Assembly (NCBI GenBank): GCA_015680905.1
Contig: CM027381.1
Location: 66,391,501 to 66,455,500 of the forward strand
Source: Coptis chinensis
Taxonomy: Eukaryota; Streptophyta; Magnoliopsida; Ranunculales; Ranunculaceae
DNA length: 64,000 bases
Direction: 5' to 3'
The notes under the pieces are model-generated. The model did no database searches. It was not told the origin of the DNA and was given only the letters and a program-made list of their open reading frames with translations. Both the position numbers and the translations under genes were made by a program. Below are positions 1-10,304 of the stretch, piece after piece; within the stretch, counting starts at the first letter, position 1, and the number at the start of each line of letters is the position of its first letter.

Positions 1-17
1 CGTAAAGAAACGAAAAC

Positions 18-359
18 TTATCGGGCCCCAAACCTTCTGTTAAATTCATTTGGTAAACGGTGCGCTCTCGTAAAGATCAACCAGAACGATATTGGTAGTT
101 GTCCCGGTGCTATTTGCCACCACTCCAATAATTGTGCAATTTCTTTGCTCAACGGAATTGCATTTCTGCAATTTAATTGTGTGTAAGCCATTACTACTTC
201 ATCTTCTTCGACTTTCGTTTCAAATTCATACACTTCATCAATCTCAAATTTCTCGAGTCCTAGTATTTTCTGTATTTCCTTAAGCGACCATCGACGCGGT
301 TCCAGGTAGTCGCCGTACCTGTCACCTTCTTTCCACCTCACCAAGTCTGCAATCGTCAT
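18..359 (-). CDS. Retroelement-related ORF, partial (plant putative gypsy-type transposon domain-like)
   Basis: An open frame of 113 codons at the left edge. The residues around PLSKEIAQLLEWWQIAPGQL followed by a hydrophobic stretch resemble the plant 'putative gypsy type transposon' domain, which typically reads P-L-x(n)-hydrophobic-x(n)-APxQL-x-P-x(2)-W. The N-terminal half is charged and has no motif I recognise. The family is a judgement from pattern only. It could also be an exon of an unrelated hypothetical protein. No promoter or partner gene is visible beside it. Confidence 0.35.
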   Translation of the reverse strand: MTIADLVRWKEGDRYGDYLEPRRWSLKEIQKILGLEKFEIDEVYEFETKVEEDEVVMAYTQLNCRNAIPLSKEIAQLLEWWQIAPGQLPISFWLIFTRAHRLPNEFNRRFGAR

Positions 360-748
360 CGAGTTTTCTTCTCGGTTATTTTTCGCCCGTATAGTACGGT
401 AGTTCTACCTGTAAAAAAAAAAAAAAAAAAAAATGGGTCAGAAAGCAGAAAAACCGGGTTCACTAGGCCATATTAAAGGAGGGCAGGTATGGTGCCCCTC
501 CTTTCCTGGCGATGCACTAGATCGTGTTTAAAGTTTCACTTTTCAATTTTAAAACCGCCAGCACAGCGCTTCTTCTTCCACATTCGTTTGTTTTCACTTC
601 CAGAGCTTCCACATAATTATAAACGACACGATATCAACAAATCAAGGTTTACACTGTTGCATCAAGCCATAAAAGCAACAGGTGGGAGAACCAACTTCAG
701 CGCACTACAGCAGTCACAATTGCTAGAACTCAAGATGAAGTAACACGG
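360..748. other. Stretch without a recognisable gene
   Basis: Holds a run of about 22 A residues near 411-432, possibly a retroposon tail. I see no coding region I can defend here. Confidence 0.4.
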
Positions 749-903
749 TCAACGTTTTTCCGACTCCAAATTTCCTGGGCTGTTTGTTTCTCCTTGTGGT
801 TCCTCATAATCTCTAGCATCACGAAGAGAAGCCTCAAAGTCAGTTGACTCGATTGCAACAGGAAGAAGACTACCTAGATCATCTCTAGCTCCAAAGCCAC
901 CAG
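749..903 (-). pseudogene. Exon-like fragment of an unidentified gene (last exon)
   Basis: On the minus strand an open, protein-like reading begins after a possible splice acceptor (AG at 905-904) and ends at TGA 751-749, about 51 codons. It contains residues such as GFGARDDLGSLLPVA and FEASLRDARDYEEPQGE. The mix of acidic residues, glycines and prolines looks like a real conserved protein tail rather than a random frame. I do not recognise the family with certainty. No matching upstream exon was found to its right, so it is probably an isolated fragment. Confidence 0.3.
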
Positions 904-1855
904 CTCATACAACATCGTCAGATGTTATAGCGGCTTCTATCGTCAGACACACACATACCTCAGTGCAAGCAGTAATGCACACAAGAGCATATTGACCATA
1001 GATTTCCTCGTCAACAAGAAATAGAATCCCAGACACAATCTCCAGTGAATATGCGGATATAAAAAAAAAAAAAGAAAAAAAAAGAAGAAGATGAGGAGAG
1101 GGGTTACCTGGAAGTCGAGGAGACAGAAGAAGAGGTTGATTATCAGATATAAGAACGTATGTATAAGTAAACAACAACAAAGTACTAACCTTTTCTTTGT
1201 CTACCCGTAACTTTTCTTCATCCAAAACTAACGATCTTGTTATATAGTCTTTGTCTGTTTATATAGTCTTTCCTTTTTTAACGATCTTGAGCTGGTCCCG
1301 TATTTCAGTCCATGTGTAATTCTATTAGCCAAACCGACTTCATGTGCAAGACTTGATGATAAGCATTATCCAATCCGGATATAATTTTGGAGTCCTAGTT
1401 CTATGGTATTTTCACGTTCACATCCTCTCGTTATTTCGGACATATTTCGAATTCCAATTATTTCGTTCACAGTCATTCGCGAATTTTTCTCCACAGTTTT
1501 CAAAGGTCTAATCCAAGTCTTGCTATTCCACTGGCACGCATTGTCAAATTCAAATTTCGTATTATTACGAGACGCGTTCGGTACAGTTTTCGCCAATCGA
1601 GTTTTTTTTGCAATTTTATTTTATCTGTGCATTTTCGGCTATCTTTTATTTTAACTACGTCATTGCGTCCCGTATACGTTACTTTGACATTTTTTCGTTT
1701 CCGCTAATTCACGAATTTTTCCCGATTGTCAATTTTTCTTATCGTTTACGTTCACACGACACTTTGTTATACACTCCGCTTACTCTTTTATTATTTCACG
1801 TTTTCCGTGATTTATCTTCTCTTCTTTGCCATGTGAACTTTGTTCGCCTGACAAA
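904..1855. other. AT-rich stretch without a recognisable gene
   Basis: Polypyrimidine-rich and AT-rich sequence with an A-rich run near 1062-1085. Frames here are short and of biased composition. Nothing identifiable was seen. Confidence 0.4.
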
Positions 1856-1859
1856 GAGG

Positions 1860-2330
1860 GGGCGGTGTTTCGACCCCCACCTACGTGGCAAACGTCCATT
1901 AGTAGGGGTCTCTATTTTATTCATTTAATCAACAGGGCTAAAGCCCAATTCGCAATATCATGGATCAATGTACAGGCCCATTAACTCATGTGTCTAAGGC
2001 TGAACCTTAGCCACATGGCTTGCCACTAATATACGTTGATTTATGTCAAAATTCATTTCTTATCAAAGAGATAGTTATCAGTTGACAGTTATACTCTATC
2101 ACAATTACTTAAGATACAAGATTACTTGAGCTACAAGGACTCTCTACTCTACCTCTATAAATATCAAACTATTTTTCATAAAGAACTATGTGGAAACTTG
2201 ATCCCTAGAGAACAGATCTTGGGTACGTAGGCAGCCATTATTTGGTTCAGTTTCATCTCCCCCAACATCAAATTCCTCGGTTTCTTAGTGTGTTCGTTAC
2301 CATTGCTCTCGTTGTGTTGAAGCAGTTTAC
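1860..2330 (+). repeat. LTR-like fragment with TATA box (U3-R-U5 type)
   Basis: The stretch reads like the promoter-bearing part of a plant LTR. It has a TATA box, then a leader, then a U5-like segment with GTACGTAGGCAGCC (2223-2236), a motif I associate with Ogre/Tat-type LTRs. I could not find a matching partner LTR, a clean TG...CA boundary or a target duplication, so the limits are approximate. It lies directly upstream of the small cysteine-rich gene candidate. Confidence 0.35.
2156..2164 (+). promoter_or_regulatory. TATA box in LTR-like region
   Basis: TATAAATAT, about 190 bp upstream of the ATG at 2347. Spacing fits a transcript that starts near 2190 and reads into the cysteine-rich gene candidate. 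Confidence 0.4.
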
Positions 2331-2346
2331 TGCCGAAACAGATACA

Positions 2347-2866
2347 ATGGGTGGTAGTCAAGTTGTCATCGTTAGTACACCAAAGGTTTGTACTCTCTTC
2401 GAGTAGTATCCCACTATTCATTAGGGGAAGGAGGGGCCAAAAGCTTGAAAGTTTTCAAGAAAGATGGGCCAAAAACAAATGTTTATTTAAATGGAATGAC
2501 TACATTTAATTTTTGTTTGTTTGTTTGTTTGTTTTGCAGGTTTGTCAATTATGCTTTGAAGTTGGGCATTATGCTCCTACATGTAAGTACTTTGGGATGC
2601 GTTCCATTGCTCTCGTCCTTGTTGTTATGGCTTTATGAAAGTGGTATTTGGTCATGTTAATAATGGAGAACATGGAATTCTGGAATACAAATATTTGAAG
2701 TGCTCTTTTGATAAATGCTCAGGTTGTGGAGTGGATCTACTTTGATTGAAAGGTTGAGAACAAAGTTTGTAAGATGTGCAAAGAAGATCTGGAGTTGTGT
2801 GAAGTATGCAGCCTATGCAAGGGATGTCATCTATCTAATGGTTGTGCCAATAATGTTAGTGTGTGA
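2347..2866 (+). CDS. Small cysteine-rich zinc-binding gene candidate (spliced, possibly decayed)
   Basis: Three exon-like pieces. Exon 1 (2347-2385) starts at ATG and ends at a GT donor after MGGSQVVIVSTPK. Exon 2 starts at 2540 after a T-rich tract and CAG, and encodes a zinc knuckle CQLCFEVGHYAPTC (CX2CX4HX4C). The last piece, 2753-2866, encodes 37 residues with seven cysteines (CX2CX6CX2CX2CX2CX5C) and ends in TGA. A poly(A) signal follows at 2911. The CCHC knuckle is of the kind seen in retrotransposon Gag. The C-terminal cysteine array is not from a family I recognise. The phase between exon 2 and the last piece does not join cleanly, so the gene may be broken or have a different splice pattern. 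Confidence 0.4.
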
Positions 2867-2910
2867 GGGATTGTTATGCCCTGTAAGAAAGATGTAATGC
2901 TTTGCTATGT

Positions 2911-2916
2911 AATAAA
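2911..2916 (+). terminator. Polyadenylation signal AATAAA
   Basis: AATAAA 45 bp after the stop codon of the cysteine-rich gene candidate, in the right place for its 3' end. Confidence 0.35.
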
Positions 2917-3447
2917 GTTCAAGTTTATTATCTAAAGCAGATATTGAAGTTGCTAAGTTACCAAAAAAAAAAAATATTGAAGTTGCTATGTGTCTACAAT
3001 CATTCCATATATATCATAACATAAAGGGTATATAAAATGCAGTCATCTGATACCACAAAATGATCCAATACATAAAATGGAACATCATCAATTACATAGA
3101 CATTACATATAGACTGCAAATACACCATAAATTGAGTCATTACATAATCTAACCAACCAAAAGCTAGCATCCATTAAAGACAACAAAATAAACTATTAGG
3201 TGTCATTACAACCACCCACAAAAGACAAAATATTATTGCTGCAGAAACACTCAGTCATTGGTTCCCCTGTAGAAACATAGAAGAAAAAAAAATGATTTAG
3301 AACCAAATCACTGAAAACAGGTAGCATGTACAAAACTACTGACAAAATCACTGAAAATAGGTAACATAAAACAAAATCACTGACAAAATCACTTCTTCCA
3401 CTTTTTCTTTAGGTCAAGTTGTAGAGCTTCAAACTATGCTAGACACA

Positions 3448-3774
3448 TTAAAGCTTGTACAACCATATTTGGCTGTGTTTGACTTCCCCTCTCAGGTTCT
3501 GCTTGTTTTGAACTACCTTCTCCAATAACCTTCTTATTTTTACTAGCTTTTGGTTTAGAGATGGTAAAATAACCCCCAAACACTCCCTTTCAATCTTCAA
3601 GAACTTTTGCAGGCAGTCCAACAACCACCCTTTGCTTTTCTTGATTGTCCAACAACTCCATGATATAAGCCTCGACCCATATGAGACATCATGACCATGC
3701 TCATCTACATATGCTCTGGCAGCCAAAACTACATCTTTAGGATAATTATTATATCCAAATCTAATTGCACTCAT
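3448..3774 (-). CDS. Unidentified ORF with its own TATA box
   Basis: A 108-codon frame from ATG 3774; the open frame extends about a dozen codons further upstream with a lysine-rich stretch (KGKGKNKDKS). It includes YPKDVVLAARAYVDEHGHDV and a Trp/Lys-rich segment, and ends in a basic, leucine-rich C-terminus. I do not recognise a family. A TATA box lies about 107 bp upstream at 3890-3881, on the same strand. The gene sits between the MULE C-terminal exon and the presumed left end, so it may be a second gene of the element or captured host DNA. Confidence 0.4.
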   Translation of the reverse strand: MSAIRFGYNNYPKDVVLAARAYVDEHGHDVSYGSRLISWSCWTIKKSKGWLLDCLQKFLKIERECLGVILPSLNQKLVKIRRLLEKVVQNKQNLRGEVKHSQIWLYKL

Positions 3775-3880
3775 GAGATGAGGTGGATATTCATAACTTT
3801 TATCCTTATTCTTCCCCTTACCTTTTCGTATTTGATATGAGATGTGTGAGAGAGATATTCGAAGTGTGATGTGTATGTGT

Positions 3881-3890
3881 TGCTTTTATA
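3881..3890 (-). promoter_or_regulatory. TATA box (TATAAAAGCA)
   Basis: Reads CTATAAAAGCA on the minus strand, followed by a CT/CA-rich leader that looks like a plant 5' UTR, then the unidentified ORF. Confidence 0.4.
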
Positions 3891-4149
3891 GGAAAATGTA
3901 TGAGAACTAACACCTTCATGACATTTAAGACATTAAATAGTTGGTCAAAAGTAAAACAATAACAATTAGGGTCAGAGGTACACATTCAAACTGGGCTTTT
4001 AAAAGCTAATGGTACAATTGAAAACACATGCATGGGGAGACCTTGAAATAAGGACAATATTGACAATATTAAATAACACTCTAAAATAAAAGCAAAAAAC
4101 AAATATATATTGAAAAATGAAGGGTTAATACCTTCAATGTTACTACTTA

Positions 4150-4344
4150 CTACTGTGTTTCATTTAATGGAGGGGGTGGTGTTGCTTGGCTTGAGCTTAC
4201 CGGTGTGTCTTCTCCTAACCAATAAGTCATTCCCTTACCACTACCCCTACCCCTTCTACCACCCCTACTGCCTCTACCACCCCTGCTCCCTCTACTAGCC
4301 CTTGGTATATGTTCCACATTACCCTGACTAGGTACCTCATGCAT
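4150..4344 (-). other. Gly/Arg-rich (RGG-like) tail sequence of the MULE
   Basis: Minus-strand reading rich in SRGGRGSRGGRRGRGSGKG, a low-complexity basic tail of the type that follows the zinc knuckle in several plant MuDR-like proteins. It lies beyond the TAG at 4424, so it would need another splice form to be translated. Confidence 0.35.
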
Positions 4345-4423
4345 CCATATTTGGCTGAGAGTTGTTCACTTGTTCATGAGAGTGCACATTTGCCTGAGAG
4401 TTCACTTGTTCATGTGTTTGCTG

Positions 4424-6430
4424 CTACATATTAGCCTCATCTTCACACTCACCTTCTCCTATCCTTTGTCTTTTTTGTGCTTTGGACATTCCCTTAGTTC
4501 TAGTTTTTTCTCTCATTGCACATGTCCTCTTATTATGGCCTGGTACATGGCATAACTTACAAACCCTCTTCTTGGATGGTCTCTCCTCATCTGCATCCCT
4601 AATTCTTTGTTTTCTTGGCCTTCCTGATTTTCTCTCAAGTGGTGGAGGTAGTACCTCATAACCAAATTGGACCTATTAAATGACATTCATGACAATCACT
4701 ATTAGCAAAGTACAATGAAAGAAAATGAACTTCAAACATAAAAAAAGTGCAACATTCACCTTGTCCTAGTCTTCCTCATTATCAAAAGGATATATAAAAC
4801 TAGCAGAAGTGGCTTTAAAAGATTGGACATTGTAGAATGGACTGCAATACCTAAAAAGAAACAATAAATTAAATAAACAAGTAAATTTGTTGTCAATAAA
4901 GGTTAAAATGTTAGTATATATACTACACCATTTTCACTTACTATGCCCAGCTAGAACCTTGTGTTCTCCTTTTCCTAATAGCAACAACTGCATGAACACA
5001 TGGTATTCCTGTAATTTGAACACATGGTATTCTAGTCATTTGCAACCCAAGGAGCTTTGGCTTGTTTCACACGATTCTTTCAATCAGCCTCACAAGTATG
5101 AGTCCCCACAAATTTCTTTAACTTCACTGTATGGTGGTCCCTTGTGATATTACATGTTACCTTCCAGGTGCATGGTTTAACCATTTCTTTATCTGCATGG
5201 TCTTCAATAATACAATAAATTATGTATCTTTTAGTGTCATTTTGTTTTTGCTTAAAACTGAATATGTCTTGTATTGCCAAACTCTTGAGATAACTCCTAC
5301 ATTCAGGGATTGACTTCCATTGCATGCTTGGTTCTAGCTTCAGTTTGTTGTCTTGTTTTATATCTTCATCCTCCACACTTGGGATTGGTTCACCCTGATA
5401 CAAGCTAGTCACTTGTTGACATCTCAAGAATATCAATCACATCATCTGCTCCTTCTTCAAGATTAGCTGCCTCATTCACCAAATTACATAGACCACTAGC
5501 ATATGCTTCATCTTCTTCAACATCTTGAGGTGTGAAATCATTATCATCTTCATCTTCAGTTGAGTGACCAGTAGTATATCCACATCTCATGTCCACACAT
5601 GGACCACCAGTCTCAAACTTATCAAAGTATCTTCCACTCTCTTCATCTTCACTATCATTATTTTGTACTTCCCCATTGTTTTCTTCTTGGGCACTTTCTT
5701 CTTCTATTGCATCAACAAATGCCTCACCAGTTTCAAACAACTCAGCAAAGTCATTCACAACATCTTCTGTAGTTTGTTGTATCTCTTCATTAACTTGGAT
5801 CCCCTCATATGCATCTTCATCTTCACATGGAGACTCTGATAAATTAGGGATTGGTTCACATGGAGGAGGAGAATCTTGTTTAATTGGAGAAAATTGTATA
5901 AATGGAGAGGAAAATCTAGGTGACCTTCTTACCTCAATATATGTTAAAAATAAGGTGTTTGGTAGGTGTGCTTGGGCTTTGGGTTGAAACCAACTTAGAC
6001 TTAGAAACAAAACAATATTGGGCTTCTTATATGGTTTGGCCTTGGCCTTACTCGATCTGGAGCTTAGGTTCAGGGACTTCAGTAGGTTGCATCATATTTG
6101 GAGTGAGTATGGTGATAAACAAATGAAACTTTTTATCCCTTTTTGCCTTAATAGTATCCGACATTTTCAAAACTCCAACATCATTGAAAATGGTAGTTAA
6201 GACACCTCGATCTACAAATGCAATTAACACCACTAATGGGAACATCATCACTCACAGATTTGTGAATATCTTCAATGAGCCCCATATAACTCAATTCATC
6301 CCCATCTAACCTAAGATGAAACTGAGTACCACCATGATATAATCTGGATATTTAACTTCACCAGGCACTATTTGTTTCTAGAAACCATCATAGTGTATCA
6401 CAAACTCTCTTTGACCTCTTAAAGGTGAAA
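4424..6430 (-). pseudogene. MuDR-type transposase, catalytic core deleted
   Basis: From the N-terminus: a PB1-like segment (about 6430-6190, broken by a frame change, containing SYMGLIEDIHKSVSDD); an acidic linker (6010-5405); and the MuDR DNA-binding domain (5436-5080, SIPECRSYLKSLAIQD ... GTHTC). These are followed directly by a short SWIM remnant (about 5040-4950, GIPCVHAVVAI), an exon at 4850-4761 (SPFYNVQSFKATSASF, with a TAG where Trp is expected) and the last exon 4672-4424. That exon carries the knuckle CKLCHVPGHNKRTC at 4561-4520 and a basic tail ending at TAG 4426-4424. The DDE domain expected between the DNA-binding domain and SWIM is absent. Intron borders fit GT-AG at 4672 and 4761/4850. 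Confidence 0.7.
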
Positions 6431-6445
6431 CCATATCACTGGAGC

Positions 6446-6590
6446 ATGCATATAAACACATGCTTACAATAATTCAATTACATACATACACCAAGCATAC
6501 ACACAGAACATGCATGCATATAAACACATTGAACATGCATATAAACATACAAAACATGCATACAAACACATTGAACATGCATATATAAGA
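6446..6590. repeat. Imperfect tandem repeat, unit about 20-40 bp
   Basis: Repeated units around CATGCATATAAACACATTGA, at least four degenerate copies, just 5' of the transposase coding region. Confidence 0.6.
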
Positions 6591-6619
6591 ATTAACAATG
6601 AAAACACACTTCACAATAT

Positions 6620-6890
6620 TAAATTTGCACTTTAGATTCCTAACTGGACAAAATCCCCAATTTTTTGCATGTAATTGTCCCAATTTAGGTTCAATTTGTA
6701 CACTATAAACCAAATTGGACGAAAACCCTATTTTTTACATGTAATTATTGGGCCTAATTGGTGTTTAATTTGCACATTAGAATCCTAATTTGACAGAAAC
6801 CCCAATTTCTATGGTGTAATTTCTCTAAGTTTATGTTCAATTTGCATATTATAAACCGTGAACCCTAATTTATAAATCCCCAATTTCAAC
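6620..6890. repeat. Imperfect tandem repeat, period roughly 80-90 bp, about three copies
   Basis: Each unit contains TTCAATTTG(T/C)ACA..., TAAACC or similar, and CCCAATTTTT...ATGTAATT. It forms the 5' non-coding region of the MULE. Confidence 0.5.
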
Positions 6891-7479
6891 AAGTAACAGT
6901 TATTTAGTAATTTCTAGGGTTTGGTCCCCACATTCCACCCTTATTATATTGTTCATCGCTTTTCATGCAACCAACACAATTTACATGCAAGTATTAACAC
7001 AAAAAGACATACCTTTCTACATGCTAAACAATCCTTCCAATGAACTAAAGCTAGAACTAAGCAACCACAACACGAACTGAGCAACAACAATAATCAAACC
7101 GACGACTGATGAAAGAAAGTAATGCTTGGATGATGGGGAAAAGAAATTAGGATACGTGATGATATATTTGATGGAGTGAACTGAAGAAGTGGGTTTTCTA
7201 TCCTTTGTGATTTGAAGAAGTGATGACTGATGAGAGAGAGAGAGTATTTGTAATAATAGGAAGATATCTTTGTTTTGTTTTCCCGCGTCTCACCAATTTT
7301 CTCGTGATACATAACATCTAACATAAGTCGTCGATTGTTAACTTTTAGATACCTTCCACGTGTTGATTTTATTTGAATTTAACGAAACAAAATTGTAATG
7401 AAATTTCAAATTGAAATGAAACGATAGAATATTTCGTTACAATTTCACGTGCAAGTCACGAGAAGGGTAAAGTTGCCAT

Positions 7480-7617
7480 TTTGAAAAAAACATACGGTGG
7501 AGTTAATAAAGTTGACAGATTCAACTAACAGAACTGGGGCCAAAAACGAATAAAACAACTTAGGAGAGCCAAACGCTAATATCCATATATAAAGTGGGGC
7601 CAAAAGCTAAATAACCC
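7480..7617. repeat. Right terminal region of the MuDR-type element
   Basis: Contains three variants of GGGGCCAAAA(G/C)CTAA / GAGAGCCAAACGCTAA in one orientation, ending GGGGCCAAAAGCTAAATAACC. Such repeats are usual in MULE termini. The inverted partner was not found. Confidence 0.45.
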
Positions 7618-8038
7618 TAAACTTTATATGCATTTCATTATTTGAGTATGTTTAATTTTCGTTTTAAATATACAGATTGTTAGGTAATTTTTTTTACTAT
7701 CAATTATTCAATTTCGATACCAAATTCAAAAGTATATGCACCCAAATTCCGTGCAACACGAGTCACGAGTGCTTGATCACCAGACTACTGGTTTACCAGT
7801 TACAATTTGAAAGATTTCTACCCCTGAGTAGTTCAACTAAAGTGTTGATTTTTTCACTGAGAAACATGTAACCTAATTTAAGTAGAGATAAGGATGCTTA
7901 ACAGCTTGTATTCTAAAAAATTCCTATTTGCATGGAAAACCAACTACACCGAAATCCTCCTCCATCTTTTAATCCCCTCTGTTCGCATCTTTTATGTGTC
8001 TCAGTCTATCTCCTTGTCTTTTCTTGTCTGAAGGAGAG

Positions 8039-8665
8039 ATGGAGACAAATAACACAATTCATTTACCTCTCATTGTTTGTCTCTCCTCGCACCTCCTATA
8101 CTCCGTACAAGGTTCATCACCTGCACCGCCGCACGTAAACTACATACAAGACCCTTCCGTAATAAAAGCGTGTAATGCCACTGAGTTCCCATCACTTTGC
8201 CTTTCCTCCATTGCACCCTTCCTTGCATCGGGTAAGAATGATCTCATCTCCATTCTTCAAAGTGAATTAAAGGCTTGCATTGATCATACACTTAGGTTGA
8301 AACATAAAGCCATCAAGATTGCAGCCAATCCATCTACCCCACCTGATATAGTCGAAAACCTTAAATCTTGCACAGAACTTTATAAGACTATAATTCATGA
8401 TCTCCGCAAAGTGGACATAAAAGAGCATATTGATGAGGATGATGTGAATACTGGAATTAGTGCAGCCACAGCGCTCGTCACTAATTGTCAAGATAGTTTT
8501 GCTGAGGTACCAACTTCTCCTTCGCCCTTGGCTAACTTGGATAGGATTCTAAAACAGATGCTTACAAATTGCTTTGGACTTTCTGTATCTCATCGTCCCC
8601 CAGGAACCGGGATCATAAAGCTCCTTAGCAGTTGCTTAGCACTTATGGATCTCATTATCCCCTGA
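8039..8665 (+). CDS. Pectin methylesterase/invertase inhibitor (PMEI) domain protein
   Basis: A secreted inhibitor of the PMEI family. These proteins bind pectin methylesterase in the cell wall, or invertase in wall or vacuole; which one cannot be told from sequence. The start METNNTIHLPLIVCLSSHLL is preferred to the upstream in-frame ATG (7994) because it begins a typical signal peptide ending near Gly25. The mature part shows the four disulfide cysteines of the family: C45 and C54 (KACNATEFPSLCLSS), C111 and C150 (ALVTNCQDSF). The length of 208 residues fits a stand-alone PMEI, and no pectinesterase catalytic domain follows. There is no intron. A paralogous pseudogene lies 1.8 kb downstream with a similar 5' flank. 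Confidence 0.85.
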   Translation: METNNTIHLPLIVCLSSHLLYSVQGSSPAPPHVNYIQDPSVIKACNATEFPSLCLSSIAPFLASGKNDLISILQSELKACIDHTLRLKHKAIKIAANPSTPPDIVENLKSCTELYKTIIHDLRKVDIKEHIDEDDVNTGISAATALVTNCQDSFAEVPTSPSPLANLDRILKQMLTNCFGLSVSHRPPGTGIIKLLSSCLALMDLIIP

Positions 8666-10304
8666 TATTCCTAAGTCTCGTGGCTTCTTCCTAGTAGAGT
8701 TCCATTTTTTTTTTCTTATCCTACCGTTTTTGTAAGAATTCAGTTGAAAATGAGTTTTGGTTTTCAAGAGAAGCTGTGACATGCATAAGGCTTCAGAGTG
8801 GTTAATATAGCTTGTAAGCGTATCAATGTTAACTAATGAATTTGGAGAGTATTTTATTAATTTTCAGTGATTAATCCTCAGGGACTAAATTATTTTGTCC
8901 GTCGTGAAACACATTTAGCTCTTTAAACCATTGTCATGTTGGCAATGAGCCTCAGGGAGTATATTAAGTACTCCAGAGGCAGAAAGAAATGCAGGCACAA
9001 TTATTTCTTCGTACGCTATGATCAACTGTTTTTTATTTTGTATTGTTTTTTAGACTGAGGAATCGTGTGAATTTTGTGGTGAACAGTTGGTCTGATTTTA
9101 TTTCTGTTGTACCTTATAATGTTAGTGGTTTTTGTACTCTTAACAACTCAATTGCTCGGTTAGCCTTGCACTTGATCCTGGCATTCATGATATTACTTCT
9201 CGACTCTTGAGATTCTTTGCAACCTCTTCCGCTTTCTCGGCGCCTAGGTAGGATGGCGTCCTCTTGCACCACAAAAGCCGCATCATTTAAAGGAAAGGGG
9301 GAGAAAAATGCTGATCAGTATTGTAATTGGTTTATGTTAATTGACTACTGCAATGTAATTTGTAAGCTTGCAGTTCGGCCTATCTTCATGCTCTTACTTC
9401 TTAAGAGTCTTTGCAAGTTCTTCCTCAGCTCTTTCTCTGCACTCAGGTAGGATGGTGCGCCACAAATATATCTTCTCATAGAAGCTTATGTTCTGTTCTT
9501 TACCACTAGAAGCTTATGTCAGGCCTTGGGCTGTCTTCATGAATGACTGCAACCTACCTTTTGGCTACTAAACAAAATCAATATATGATCTTGTCATAGA
9601 CATGAAGATGATTGGAAGCTTTGACATGGTGCTGAGCCTTCAATGGAGGATTGTGATCCTTTACCATCGTCTTTCTTAGTATGTAGTTCCTCTGCTTCAT
9701 CTAGCACTGCTTCCTCTGTTCTGTATACTAGTATCTGTTTCTTGGACAGTGCAAGTGGAAACAGCTGTTGCTCAAACGTGTCCTTCTGAAGTTGTAAGAA
9801 AGGGTCATAAGGCCTTGTCCAAGAGATTTTTCTTCTCAAAGAAAGAATTCAAGCTTACAATGCACTTGTCATCTGGGATGTGACCAGTTATCCTCATTTA
9901 TGTAGTAAATTGTCCCTGGCCTGATCTGGATCACCTCCTTGGCTCCTTCTGCAGGTCAAAACAAAAAAACATTTAAAACTGGCAATCTTATGTACTCAAG
10001 GAAATATATCGTGAAACTTATGAGGTAGGTTTCTGGCTCCCAACTTTGGGACATTCATCCCACAGGATATTGGGCAATGAAAGGATGCAAGGAGCAAGTT
10101 CTTGGGCTAAGGGGGAAGAAACTGATGTGTCCCCTTCTCTATTTTCTTCTTTCATCTATCTTCTTCGTCAGAGCTGCAAATACGACATTGAGGATTGCTT
10201 CACCAGATTAGTGATCTACATACTAGTTATAATTAGATTGATTTTACATCTTTACTTGACTAATATAACTAATTTGACTGATAATTTGGTTTTAAATTAG
10301 AAAA
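8666..10304. other. Intergenic spacer between the two PMEI copies
   Basis: Begins with the likely 3' UTR of the first PMEI gene, which resembles the region after the second copy. A short segment around 9217-9260 is imperfectly repeated near 9408-9455 (CTCAGGTAGGATGG-like). A minus-strand open frame at 9594-9839 has no motif I recognise, and I do not call it. Confidence 0.4.

Larger units (their letters stand above)
3000..7617 (-). mobile_element. MuDR-type Mutator-like element, internally deleted
   Basis: Minus-strand element defined by the order of its coding remnants: PB1-like N-terminus, acidic linker, MuDR DNA-binding domain, SWIM remnant, CCHC knuckle and Gly/Arg-rich tail. The right end near 7480-7617, read on the minus strand, starts GGGTTATTTAGCTTTTGGCC, the style of plant MULE termini. 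I could not find the matching inverted copy on the left, nor a 9-bp target duplication, so the left limit is a guess. The DDE catalytic core is missing, so it cannot be autonomous. Confidence 0.55.

Noticed and set aside
5564..5987. Ser/Thr- and Phe-rich plus-strand frames
   Set aside because: Antisense of the acidic linker of the MuDR-type protein, which has the better coding pattern on the minus strand.
9594..9839. 81-codon minus-strand frame between the PMEI genes
   Set aside because: No recognisable motif, no promoter or splice support; left uncalled.
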